From DAITQM01 sp039794245 (GTDB lineage: Bacteria > Pseudomonadota > Gammaproteobacteria > Xanthomonadales > Wenzhouxiangellaceae), in contig JBDIVS010000026.1 in NCBI GenBank assembly GCA_039794245.1, positions 1 to 38,205 of the forward strand: a DNA stretch of 38,205 nt, read 5' to 3'. The position numbers and the translations under genes were made by a program. This document shows positions 14,930-23,900 of the stretch, piece by piece. Position 1 is the first letter of the stretch, and every line of letters starts with the position of its first letter. The notes under the pieces were generated by a model. That model searched no databases and was not told where the DNA came from. It saw only the letters and a list, made by a program, of their open reading frames with translations.

Positions 14930-15556
14930 TCACTCTCCGGGGCAGGGCATCGGCCGCCGTTCGGCTTTGGGGAAGGCGCGCAGCACCATTTCGCTGAGGT
15001 CGCGGCGCGCCGGGTGCAGGCGGTAATCGACCCAGTAACGCGGCTGGCGCTCGCGGCGGACGCCCGCTCTGGCATCGAAGCCGCGGGCCTGCAATTGTCG
15101 CATTCTGAGCCGGGCGTTGTCGGGATTGCTGAACAGACCGAGCGAGACGGTGTTCTGGTCGTCGCCTTCGGCGACCAGAAAATAATCGTCGATGCCGGCA
15201 GCGGCAAGTTTTTCCATTTCGCCCAGCGCCGCCTCGCGACTCGGCGCAGCGGGCAGATAAACCCACCAGCCGCGCTCGGCCAACGTTTCGGATTCGCGCA
15301 TCCACACCGTGGCGGCGAAACTGCGCAGCCGTTCGGCGGCGCGGTGCTGTTCCAGCGGCGTATTCAGCGGGCCGAACAGATAACACCCGGCCGGTGCCGG
15401 GATGTTGACGGTCTCGATCGCCGGGATGCCCGGGTCGCTGGCCGGCAGCGTGACCGCCGGTTGTTCCGGCGGCGCCGGTGCGCGGTGGAAAGCGGTGCGC
15501 CAACCCCAGAGTACGAGGTTGGCGGCGATGAGCAAGATGACCAGCGGTTTTTGCAT
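14930..15556 (-). CDS. SPOR-domain membrane protein
   Basis: 208 residues: a single N-terminal membrane helix (PLVILLIAANLVLWGW), a proline-rich stretch, then a ~75-residue SPOR fold ending in DDYFLVAEGDDQNTVSLGLFSNPDNARLRMRQLQARGF and a trailing YWVDYRL. SPOR domains bind denuded peptidoglycan at division sites. The birA-coaX-SPOR order is common in gammaproteobacteria. I choose the ATG at 15556 with GAGGA just upstream over a TTG that overlaps the coaX stop. Precise role unknown. Confidence 0.82.
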   Translation of the reverse strand: MQKPLVILLIAANLVLWGWRTAFHRAPAPPEQPAVTLPASDPGIPAIETVNIPAPAGCYLFGPLNTPLEQHRAAERLRSFAATVWMRESETLAERGWWVYLPAAPSREAALGEMEKLAAAGIDDYFLVAEGDDQNTVSLGLFSNPDNARLRMRQLQARGFDARAGVRRERQPRYWVDYRLHPARRDLSEMVLRAFPKAERRPMPCPGE

Positions 15557-15561
15557 CGTCC

Positions 15562-16314
15562 TCAATCGCCGGCGGCCATGATCAGCATGCCGCGCAGCAC
15601 GAGCAACGGATCGTACACCGCCTCACAGCTTAACAGCGGCAACAAGGCCGCTCCGCCGCCGCCGGTCAGAAAGACACTGACCGGCCTTAAGCCGCGCTGC
15701 TTGAGTAGGCGCCGCATTCGCTCGATCGCCCCGGCCTGGGCGTGCAACAAGCCACCGGCGATCGCGCTTGCGGTGTCGAGGCCGAACTCGGTGGGCTCGG
15801 CCGGGATGGCTGCCAATAGAGGATCGAGACGGGCGAGCGCTTCGCGGCTGCGTTCGATGCCGGGCAGTATCCAGCCGCCGAGATGGCAGCCGGCGGCGTC
15901 GGCGGCATCGATCGTCAACGCACTGCCGGCGTCGGCGACGATCAGCGGTGTCTTGACGAGGGACCGGGCGCCGGCCAGCGCTGCAAAACGGTCGATGCCG
16001 AGGCGCCCGGGTTCGCGGTAGCCGTTTTCCAGATCGCCGAAGCGCCGCGGACTGGTGAGGTGAACGCGGCGCACCGGGCGCAGCGCGGGAGCGGCGGTGT
16101 CGAGTGCGGCCAGCGCCGCGTCGCGTTCGATCGCCGGGATCACGGCGGCAACGACGATTTCATCCGGCGTTCCATGACGCTGCAACGCGGCGAGCGGCCA
16201 GGCCACGTTGTTACCGGCCGGCAGCACCGTGAAACTGTCGGCCAGCAAGCTCCGGTCTTGGGCGACGGCGGCCTTGTAGTGGCTATGGCCGAGGTCGAGC
16301 AGCCAGCGGATCAT
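15562..16314 (-). CDS. coaX: type III pantothenate kinase
   Basis: Phosphorylates pantothenate, the first step of CoA synthesis. In the 250 residues: N-terminal phosphate loop LLDLGHSHYKAA (variant of DIGNT-K), central PGRLGIDRFAALAGA, the acidic DAGSALTIDAAD, then GCHLGGWILPGIERS, and the C-terminal FLTGGGGAALLPLL. All in family order and length. Lies 33 bases after birA and ends just before the SPOR start. Confidence 0.92.
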   Translation of the reverse strand: MIRWLLDLGHSHYKAAVAQDRSLLADSFTVLPAGNNVAWPLAALQRHGTPDEIVVAAVIPAIERDAALAALDTAAPALRPVRRVHLTSPRRFGDLENGYREPGRLGIDRFAALAGARSLVKTPLIVADAGSALTIDAADAAGCHLGGWILPGIERSREALARLDPLLAAIPAEPTEFGLDTASAIAGGLLHAQAGAIERMRRLLKQRGLRPVSVFLTGGGGAALLPLLSCEAVYDPLLVLRGMLIMAAGD

Positions 16315-16347
16315 CGAGGCGGATTCCGGTGAGCGGTTATGGGGCGT

Positions 16348-17334
16348 TCAGACTGCGGCACCGCCGGCCCCGATCACGCTCACCTCACCGCCGTAGAGGG
16401 TGATGGTTTCACCATCCCGATCGAGGCGCAGTCCACCGCGGTCGTCGATCCCGGCAACGAGCCCGGAGGTTTTGCCGCTGCTGCCGCTGACCACGACGCG
16501 CCGGCCGCGATAAAGATCGGCCTTGTCCCAGGCGCGCTGCACGGCGCCGGGCTCACGTTGCGGCAGCGATTCGCAGGCCGCGACCAGGGCGGCGATCAGC
16601 GCCGCGGCAACGCTGTTGCGGTCGATATCGGGCCGGGCGCCGGTAAGATCGGCGGCGGGCCGGTCGATCATCGCCGGCCGGTACAGGCGCCAGTTGACGC
16701 CGACCCCGATCACCGCGTCGCACGGGCCGTTGGGTCCGCCCTGTAATTCCAGTAGAAGGCCGCCCAGTTTGCGCCCGTCGCGGTACAGGTCATTGGGCCA
16801 TTTGACCTTGACGGCAAAACCGCAGCCTCGAGCAAGTGCCGCGGCGCAGTCGAGCGCGCAGACGATGCCGAGCAGGCCGAGCATCCCGAGGCCATCGGCG
16901 AAACGCCAGCCGAGCGACAGGTAGATGCCGCCGAGCGGCGGTGAATACCACGTCCGGCCGCGCCGCCCGCGGCCGGCGGTTTGCGTTTCGGCCAGGCATA
17001 TGACGCCGGCCCGCGCCGCGGCCGGCCGGCGGAGCAGGGTGTCGTTGGTCGAGTCGGTTTCGGCCAATACCTCGAATCTGAGCCGATCGCGGAGCGCCGC
17101 AGGCAGGGCGCGGCGGATCGCGCCGGCATCGAGCAGTCCGCAGTCGGTGGGCAGGGTATAACCGGCCATTGCACCCCGGCGGACGCGGCCGGGCAGCGGC
17201 AATCCGGCCTGGCGCAGCGCCTGGATCTGTTTCCACACCGCGGCGCGGCTGATGCCCAGTAGGCGGCCGAGTTCCGGACCGCTTCGCGGGCCGCGTTGCA
17301 AGGCCTCGAGCAGGGCGAGTTGGACGGCATTCAC
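16348..17334 (-). CDS. birA: biotin--[acetyl-CoA-carboxylase] ligase / biotin operon repressor
   Basis: 328-residue bifunctional BirA. The first ~60 residues form a winged HTH (ELGRLLGISRAAVWKQIQALRQAGL), so it may also repress biotin genes. The ligase core shows ETDSTND (92-98), the biotinyl-AMP loop GRGRRGRTW (121-129), PLGGIYLSLGWR, and the active-site Lys in KVKWPNDL (176-183). A C-terminal SH3-like part follows (YRGRRVVV...GLVAGIDDRGGLRLDRDG). The ATG overlaps the plsY stop by 4 bases. Confidence 0.95.
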   Translation of the reverse strand: MNAVQLALLEALQRGPRSGPELGRLLGISRAAVWKQIQALRQAGLPLPGRVRRGAMAGYTLPTDCGLLDAGAIRRALPAALRDRLRFEVLAETDSTNDTLLRRPAAARAGVICLAETQTAGRGRRGRTWYSPPLGGIYLSLGWRFADGLGMLGLLGIVCALDCAAALARGCGFAVKVKWPNDLYRDGRKLGGLLLELQGGPNGPCDAVIGVGVNWRLYRPAMIDRPAADLTGARPDIDRNSVAAALIAALVAACESLPQREPGAVQRAWDKADLYRGRRVVVSGSSGKTSGLVAGIDDRGGLRLDRDGETITLYGGEVSVIGAGGAAV

Positions 17335-18005
17335 GGCGGCGTATCTGGTGCCGGCCGGCGCCTGAAAGGGCGACGGAAGCGGGCTTCGGTGCCGGTCAGA
17401 AGGCGCCCGATGTTCGCGCGGTGCGTATAGACGATCAGCAGCAACAGCATGCCCGCCAGCCCGTGCCAGGCGGCAGGAAGCGGGTCAGGCCCGAGCCAGA
17501 CCAGCAACGGCCACAAGGCGGTGACGGCCGAAAGCGTCGCGAGACTGGCATAGCCGCTGATCAAAAGCATCGTGAGCCACAGTGCGGCGAGCGGCAACAG
17601 GGCGGCCGGCAGCAGGGCGCCGGCGACGCCGGCGGCGGTGGCCGCGCCTTTGCCGCCGCGGCCGCCGAAATAAAGCGGCCAGATATGGCCGGCGACGGCC
17701 GCGACCCCGGCCGCCGTCTGGCGCCACGGCAAGTCGAATACCGGCCAGTTTGAAGCCCACAGCGGGGCGATCACAGCGGCGGCGAGCGCCCCCTTGCCGG
17801 TGTCGATCAGCACCACTGGCAGCGCAAAACGCCAGCCCTGCGTGCGCAAGGCGTTGCTGCCCCCGGCGTTGCCGCTGCCCTGGGTGCGGATATCGACGCC
17901 GTAAAGACGGCCGAGCAACAAGGCGCCCGACAGCGAACCGGCGAGATAAGCGAGCAATGCGCGGCCGGCGAGGTCGAGTACGGTGGCGATCGACTCGGGA
18001 TTCAC
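17331..18005 (-). CDS. plsY: acyl-phosphate:glycerol-3-phosphate acyltransferase
   Basis: Membrane enzyme making lysophosphatidate from acyl-phosphate and glycerol-3-phosphate. 224 residues, about five to seven helices; motif 1 reads GSGNAGGSNALRT (canonical GSGNPGATN), a GGRGGKGAATAAG loop follows, and a YTHRANIGRLLTG loop lies near the end. The GTG start at 18005 comes from the GTGA overlap with the DAK2-DegV gene and gives normal length; an upstream ATG would add about 26 unrelated residues. Coupled with the fatty-acid-kinase-like fusion before it and birA after it. Confidence 0.92.
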   Translation of the reverse strand: MNPESIATVLDLAGRALLAYLAGSLSGALLLGRLYGVDIRTQGSGNAGGSNALRTQGWRFALPVVLIDTGKGALAAAVIAPLWASNWPVFDLPWRQTAAGVAAVAGHIWPLYFGGRGGKGAATAAGVAGALLPAALLPLAALWLTMLLISGYASLATLSAVTALWPLLVWLGPDPLPAAWHGLAGMLLLLIVYTHRANIGRLLTGTEARFRRPFRRRPAPDTPP

Positions 18006-19792
18006 GGCCGCTCCTGCAGCGCTGCGACCAGTGCTCCGTGGCCGGCGTGGACGGCGACCGCCGGGCTGGTTTCGGTGATCCAACAGGCTTCGATCCGCGC
18101 CGGGCCGGCGAGCAGCAGGGCGCGGAGCTGGTCGGCGGCAGCAGGCGCGGCGGTGTGGCTGATCATCACCCGATACATTTTATCGGCGGCCATCCGCCGT
18201 TGCAGCCAGCGGCCGAAGGCCGGCACCTCGTCACCGCGGGCGCGCAGCACGCCGCGCGCCACCAGCCGGCCGTCCGGGCTGTTGGCCAGCACCGGTTTCA
18301 AGCCGATGAAGTCGGCGAGGTGTTTCATCCACGGTTTGACCCGGCCGCCGCGCACGCCGTAGGTCAGATCGCGGATCAGGGCGTATGTCCGGGTCCGATT
18401 CCGGTAATCGGCGATCGCTTGCAGTACCGCGGCGCGATTGGCCCCGGCGGCGGCGATTTCGGCGGCGTGCAGCACCAGAAGCCCCTGGCCTGCCGCCGCA
18501 TTGCGGCTATCGACGACTTCGATCCGGTCGCGTTCGGCGCGCTGCGCCGCAGATTGTGCCGCGCTGTACGTCCCGGAGAGGCGGGCCGAGAGGCACAGCG
18601 TCACGACATCGTAATCGTGGCTGGTCAGAAGTTCGTACTGCCGCCGGAAATCCCCAGCCGGCGGCTGCGAGGTCTTGGCTGGCAATCCACTTTCCGCCAG
18701 GAGCCGATAAAAATCTCTGGGCGCCAGCGAGACGTGGTCCAGGTATTCGTCGTCGCCGACGATGAGGCGCAAGGGCACGAGATGGATCCCGAGCCGTTCG
18801 GCCTCCGCCGCCGGCAGGTCGGCGCCCGAATCGGTGACGATCGCCACCTGCCCGGGCTGGTCGATCAGCCGTTGCTGGCGCTGCATGTCGTCGGCTTTCT
18901 GTCTTAGGAGCTCGCCGAAGCGGCGGGCGATGAGGTAAACCTCGTTAGGCGAATCGACATGAATGTGGATGCGCACCCGCCGGTCGTTGCCGGCGACGAT
19001 CAGCGAATCGCCGGCCAGCGCACCCAGTTCGGCGGCGAGGGCCGCGCGGTCGATGCCGGCGCCGTGGATCAGACATTCGGTGCAGTAGCGGTAGCGCGCG
19101 CCGCCTGCCGCGCGCACCGCGTCGCGCACCACCGACACCGCGGCCGCGGGCATCGCCAGCCGCCCGGAGTGCATGTAGTGCGCGATGCCTTCGAGGAAAT
19201 CGATGAAGCCCTGGGCCCCGGCATCGACGACGCCAGCTGCCTCGAGTGCCGGCAACTGGTGCATCGTCGCGGCCAGCGAGCGCCTGGCGCGTTCCAGCCC
19301 GCCATCGAGCAGGGCACGCAGATCGCGCCGGCCGTGTCTTACCATGTCGGCCAGTTCGGCGGCGAAATCGTCGAGTACGCTGGGCAGCGTGCCGGGTTGC
19401 GGCTCGGCCATCGCCAGCCAGGCACTTTGCGCACCGCGCCGGGCGATCGCCGCCAGGCGGCGGGCACCAAGCCGTCTGGTCCGGCGCGCACCCTCGCTCA
19501 GCCCCTGAAAATACTGCGCCATGATCGCCCCGGAATTGCCGCGCGCGCCATCGAGCGCGGCGTCGGCGGCGCGCGCCAAAATCTCGCCGGCACTGGTGGC
19601 GGCTTCGCCCTGGAGCGCGCTTTGGACCTGGCTCAGGGTATAGGCCATGTTGGTCCCGGTGTCATGGTCGGCCACCGGGTAGACATTGAGCCGGTTCAAC
19701 TCGTCGCGGCGCGCCAGCACGTGCGCGATACCGGCTTGCAGCGCTCGTTTCAAGCGCCGGCCGTCGGCATAGGCGATAGCGGTGAGTTCCAT
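18002..19792 (-). CDS. DAK2 (FakA-like) - DegV (FakB-like) fusion, probable fatty acid kinase
   Basis: 596 residues. Residues 1-~200 are a DhaL/DAK2 kinase domain: NVYPVADHDTGTNM (36-49, the aspartates bind Mg-ATP; DHD replaces the usual DGD), GARGNSGAI (82-90) and GVVDAGAQGF (177-186). A FakA middle-domain-like part follows (RYCTECLIHG, RIHIHVDSPNEVY). From ~306 it is a DegV lipid-binding domain: AIVTDSGADLP, KTSQPPAGDF, CLSARLSGTYSAAQSAA and DSRNAAAGQGLL. In Firmicutes, FakA phosphorylates fatty acid held by FakB, giving acyl-phosphate for PlsY/PlsX; here both are in one chain directly upstream of plsY. Strong inference, not proof. Confidence 0.88.
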   Translation of the reverse strand: MELTAIAYADGRRLKRALQAGIAHVLARRDELNRLNVYPVADHDTGTNMAYTLSQVQSALQGEAATSAGEILARAADAALDGARGNSGAIMAQYFQGLSEGARRTRRLGARRLAAIARRGAQSAWLAMAEPQPGTLPSVLDDFAAELADMVRHGRRDLRALLDGGLERARRSLAATMHQLPALEAAGVVDAGAQGFIDFLEGIAHYMHSGRLAMPAAAVSVVRDAVRAAGGARYRYCTECLIHGAGIDRAALAAELGALAGDSLIVAGNDRRVRIHIHVDSPNEVYLIARRFGELLRQKADDMQRQQRLIDQPGQVAIVTDSGADLPAAEAERLGIHLVPLRLIVGDDEYLDHVSLAPRDFYRLLAESGLPAKTSQPPAGDFRRQYELLTSHDYDVVTLCLSARLSGTYSAAQSAAQRAERDRIEVVDSRNAAAGQGLLVLHAAEIAAAGANRAAVLQAIADYRNRTRTYALIRDLTYGVRGGRVKPWMKHLADFIGLKPVLANSPDGRLVARGVLRARGDEVPAFGRWLQRRMAADKMYRVMISHTAAPAAADQLRALLLAGPARIEACWITETSPAVAVHAGHGALVAALQERP

Positions 19793-19898
19793 TATTTTAT
19801 AGACACAAAAAGATAAAATATGTAAGATTTTTTAACCGCGAAGAATGCGAAGGGGTTACAGAATGAATGGATTCCGGTTATGTATTTGTTGGGTATTA
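19793..19898. other. AT-rich intergenic with CGCGAAG/TGCGAAG remnant and weak ACCCAACA motif
   Basis: The first half is AT-rich and should carry the promoter for the DAK2-DegV-plsY-birA-coaX run. At about 19834 AACCGCGAAGAATGCGAAGG resembles the CGCGAAG-type junk repeats of many gammaproteobacteria. At 19878-19898, reading leftward from the kelch stop, TAATACCCAACA...CATAA matches the MITE-end motif at 28450 in about 16 of 19 positions. Confidence 0.45.
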
Positions 19899-20987
19899 TT
19901 AATCGCATTCGTGCGGCGGCGGGAGCCGGTAGGACAGCACTTCGCGGCGGACGGTTTGCCGGCCGTCCATGCCGCCGGCGATCCACAAGCGATCGCCGGC
20001 GGCGACCGCCGAGCGCAGATCCATCCGCGGTTGGGCGAGCGGTGCGTGGCAGGTCCAGTGCCGTCGATCGAGGTCGTAGGCGACGACGTCGGCCCTGGGC
20101 CGGGACGGCACGCCGTCGTAGCCGATGCCATTGTAATTATACGGATTGTCCGTGCCGCCGATAAACACGATGCGCCGCGCGCCGTGGGCGGTGAGCGCCG
20201 CGGCGGCTGCCCGGTAACGCGGCCCGCCGGGCATCGGCGGCAGTGGCTGCCAATCGAGGCGCCGGATATCGTCTTTGCGTATCGTCCCGCGCCAGCATTC
20301 GTCGCTGGCGATGAAACGCCGCGCTGCGGCCGCCCGGTATTCGATTTTCGCCCCGCCGCAAACCACCAGATCGTTATCGAGCAGCGCCCCAGCGTGCCCG
20401 AACACCGGCGCGCCAGGCCACGGTTCGGCCTGCGTCCAGGTGGCATCGCGGGTATCGAAAACCTGCACCAGGTTCACGTTGCCGGTATCGTGCCAGCCGC
20501 TGATCAGGTACAGATAGTGGTCCGCTGAGGCGAGCAGTACGGCGTCATCCACGGTGACCGGCATCGTTGTGGCGCGTTGCCAGACGGCATCGCCGCCCGG
20601 CTCGATCTTCCACACTTCCGGGGTTGAAACTTCGCTGCCGTCGGCATCGACGGTGTAACCGCCGAACACCCAGAAGGCGCCGCCGGCGACCGCCCCTTGC
20701 GCCGCCAGCCGGCTCCGGCCGCCGGGGACGGGCGGCAGCGCCTGCCAACTCGCCTCGCCGGTGCGCCACCAGTAACCATCGTTGCGGATCGCTTCCCAGG
20801 TCTTGTCGCGGCCGATGCCGAATACCGCCAGCCATTCGCTGCCGGATGCCGTTTCGCGGGCGAGCAGCACGACATTGGCGCGCGGTTCGGGCAAAGGCGG
20901 CAATTCGCCGGTTTCGCTAACGCCGGCAGTGGAGAAAACGACGGCCAGGGCGGCGGCGGCCTGCCGGCGGGTGGCGCTCGCGATCAC
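19899..20987 (-). CDS. exported kelch-repeat (galactose-oxidase-like propeller) protein
   Basis: 362 residues with a signal-type N-terminus (arginines, AAAALAVVFSTAG). Kelch-like blades recur: WVFGGYTVDADG, YLYLISGWHDTGNVNLVQVFD, LVVCGGAKIEYR, RIVFIGGTDNPYNYNGIGYDGV and LWIAGGMDGRQTV, each followed by a W or Y pair. Similar proteins include NanM-type mutarotases, but no catalytic set was recognised. It starts at a GTG that overlaps the icmF stop (GTGA), so it is made from the mutase transcript. Function unknown. Confidence 0.8.
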   Translation of the reverse strand: MIASATRRQAAAALAVVFSTAGVSETGELPPLPEPRANVVLLARETASGSEWLAVFGIGRDKTWEAIRNDGYWWRTGEASWQALPPVPGGRSRLAAQGAVAGGAFWVFGGYTVDADGSEVSTPEVWKIEPGGDAVWQRATTMPVTVDDAVLLASADHYLYLISGWHDTGNVNLVQVFDTRDATWTQAEPWPGAPVFGHAGALLDNDLVVCGGAKIEYRAAAARRFIASDECWRGTIRKDDIRRLDWQPLPPMPGGPRYRAAAAALTAHGARRIVFIGGTDNPYNYNGIGYDGVPSRPRADVVAYDLDRRHWTCHAPLAQPRMDLRSAVAAGDRLWIAGGMDGRQTVRREVLSYRLPPPHECD

Positions 20988-23900
20988 ATATTGCGCCGGT
21001 ACTCGCCGCCGACGGCGTACAAGGCGTTGGAAAGCTGGCCGAGGCTGGCGTATCTGACCGCATCCATCAACGCTGCAAACGTATTCTCACGCCGCGCCGC
21101 GGTGCGTTGCAGCGCTTCGAGCGCCGCTCCGGTGCGCCCGGCATGGCGTTGCTGGAATTGCCTAAGATCGGCGATCTGCGCCTGTTTTTCCTCTTCCGTG
21201 GCACGGATCAGTTCCACTACCGGGCTGGCTTCCGCCTGGCCGGCGCGCGGCAGGAAGGTGTTGACGCCGATCAGCGGCAGCGAACCGTCGTGCTTGCGTT
21301 GTTCGTAGAGCATCGATTCGTCCTGGATCTTGCCGCGCTGATACATGGTGTCCATTGCGCCGAGCACGCCGCCGCGTTCGGACAGGCGCTCGAATTCGCG
21401 GTACACCGCCTCTTCGACCAGGTCGGTGAGTTCCTCGACGACATAGCTCCCCTGCCATGGGTTTTCGTTGTAGTTCAGTCCGAGTTCGCGGTTGATGATC
21501 AACTGGATCGCCATTGCCCGGCGCACCGATTCCTCGGTGGGCGTCGTGATCGCCTCGTCGTAGGCGTTGGTGTGCAGGCTGTTGCAATTGTCGAAGATCG
21601 CGTACAAGGCCTGCAAGGTGGTGCGGATGTCGTTGAACTGGATTTCCTGGGCGTGCAGCGAACGGCCCGATGTCTGGATGTGATATTTCAGCATCTGCGA
21701 GCGCCGGTTGGCGCCGTAACGATGGCGCATGGCGCGCGCCCAGATGCGGCGCGCGACACGGCCGATCACGGTGTATTCGGGGTCCATGCCGTTGGAAAAG
21801 AAAAACGACAAGTTGGGCGCGAAATCGTCGATCGCCATGCCGCGCGCCAGGTAGTATTCGACGATGGTCAGGCCGTTGGCCAGCGTGAAGGCCAACTGGG
21901 TGATCGGATTGGCGCCGGCTTCGGCGATGTGGTAGCCGGAAATCGAGACCGAATAGAAATTGCGTACCCGGTGGTCGATGAACCACTGCTGGATGTCGCC
22001 CATCATGCGCAGCGCGAACTCGGTCGAAAAAATGCAGGTGTTCTGCGCCTGGTCTTCCTTGAGAATATCGGCCTGCACGGTGCCGCGCACGGTGCTCACG
22101 GTGTCGGCTTTGAGGCGTTCGTATTCGTCGGCCGCCAGCAGGCCGGGGGCGATCAGGTCTTCACCCGAGGCACCGAGCAGGCCGAGGCCAAGGCCGTCGT
22201 TGCCGTCCGGCAGGGCGCCGCGGTATAGCGGGCGGTCGCCGCCGGCCAACTCGGCCAGCCGTTTTTCGGCCGCCGCCCAGCGGCCTGTGGCGCGCAGGTG
22301 TTTTTCGACCTGCTGGTCTATCGCGGTGTTCATGAACATTGCCAGGATCATCGGCGCCGGGCCGTTGATGGTCATCGACACCGAGGTATTCGGGGCACTG
22401 AGGTCGAAACCGGAATACAGCCGCTTCATATCGTCGAGCGTAGCGATCGACACGCCCGAGTTGCCGATCTTGCCGTAGATATCGGGCCGTTCGGCCGGAT
22501 CCTCGCCGTACAGCGTCACCGAATCGAAGGCCGTGGACAGCCGGGCCGCCGGCTGCCCGGCCGACAGGTAATGGAAGCGGCGGTTGGTGCGCTCCGGCAT
22601 GCCCTCGCCGGCGAACATGCGCGTCGGGTCTTCCGAGCTTCGCCGGTAAGGATAAACGCCGGCGGTGTAGGGGTAGGCGCCGGGCAGGTTTTCGCGCTGC
22701 AGAAAACGCAACTGATCGCCCCAGTTCGCGGTTTTCGGGACGGCGATTTTTGGTATCTGCAGGCCGGCGAGCGAGGTCTTGAAATTATCGCCCTCGACGG
22801 TTTTACCGCGCACTTCGTAGCGGTAGTGTTCGCTGCGTACCGCCTCCCTCCGGGCCGGCCAGGCGCGCAGCAGGGCCAGGGATTCATCGTCGAGCGCTTG
22901 CAGCGATTCCTGATAAAGCCGGCGCAGGGCCGGTAAGGCGCCGTTGTCTTCGCCGGTTTCCAATGCCGGCGCGGTATAAAGCGCCAGCGGCTCGGGCAGG
23001 TGCGGGTCGGCGAGCGCGGCGAGCGAGCGGTAAGCGTTCCAGGCGCGCTCGGCCAGCTCCGCCTGCATCTCGCAGTGGCGGGCGATGTCGCGTCCCTGTT
23101 CGGCGATTTCAGCGAGATAGCGGACACGGGCGCCGGGGATCAAAGCCATCTGGCGGGGTTCGACCGCCGCTTCGGGTATCACGGCGGGTACCGTCCAGCG
23201 CTCGGGGTCCAGGTCGAGATCGGCCGCAAGGCGCCGGCACAATTCACCGAACAAACGCCAGATGCCCGGGTCGTTGAACTGGCTGGCGATCGTCGGATAG
23301 ACCGGGATCGCCTCGTTTGGCAAATCGAACGCCTGGTGATTACGCTTCCATTGTTTGCGGATGTCGCGCAGCGCGTCTTCGCTGCCCTTGCGGTCGTACT
23401 TGTTGAGCACCACGATCCTGGCGAAATCGAGCATGTCGATTTTTTCGAGCTGGCTCGCGGCGCCGTAATCGACGGTCATCACATAAAGCGGAAAATCGAC
23501 CAGATCGGCGACTTCGGTATCGCCCTGGCCGATACCGGCGGTTTCGACGATCACCAGGTCGAAGCCCGAGGCCTTGAGCAGGGCGATGACGTCGCCGAGA
23601 ATGGCGCTGGTTGCCAGGTGGCGCCGGCGGGTGGCCAAAGAGCGCATGTAGATGCGTTCCGAGCGCAGCGAGTTCATCCGGATGCGGTCGCCGAGCAGGG
23701 CGCCGCCGGTCTTGCGGCGGGTCGGATCGACGGCGACGACGGCGATGGAAAAATCAGGGAAGTGCCGCAAAAAACGGTTCAGCAGTTCGTCGGTGACCGA
23801 CGATTTACCGGCCCCGCCGGTGCCGGTGATACCGACAACCGGCACCCGGCCGGCCGCCGCCTGCCACTCCTTGCGGTATTTTTCCAGGCGGCCCGGCGGG

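Noticed and set aside
14925..15503. N-terminal extension of the acyl-CoA dehydrogenase
   Set aside because: It is a shadow of the SPOR gene; MNFTPTPRG with its own ribosome site is the natural start.
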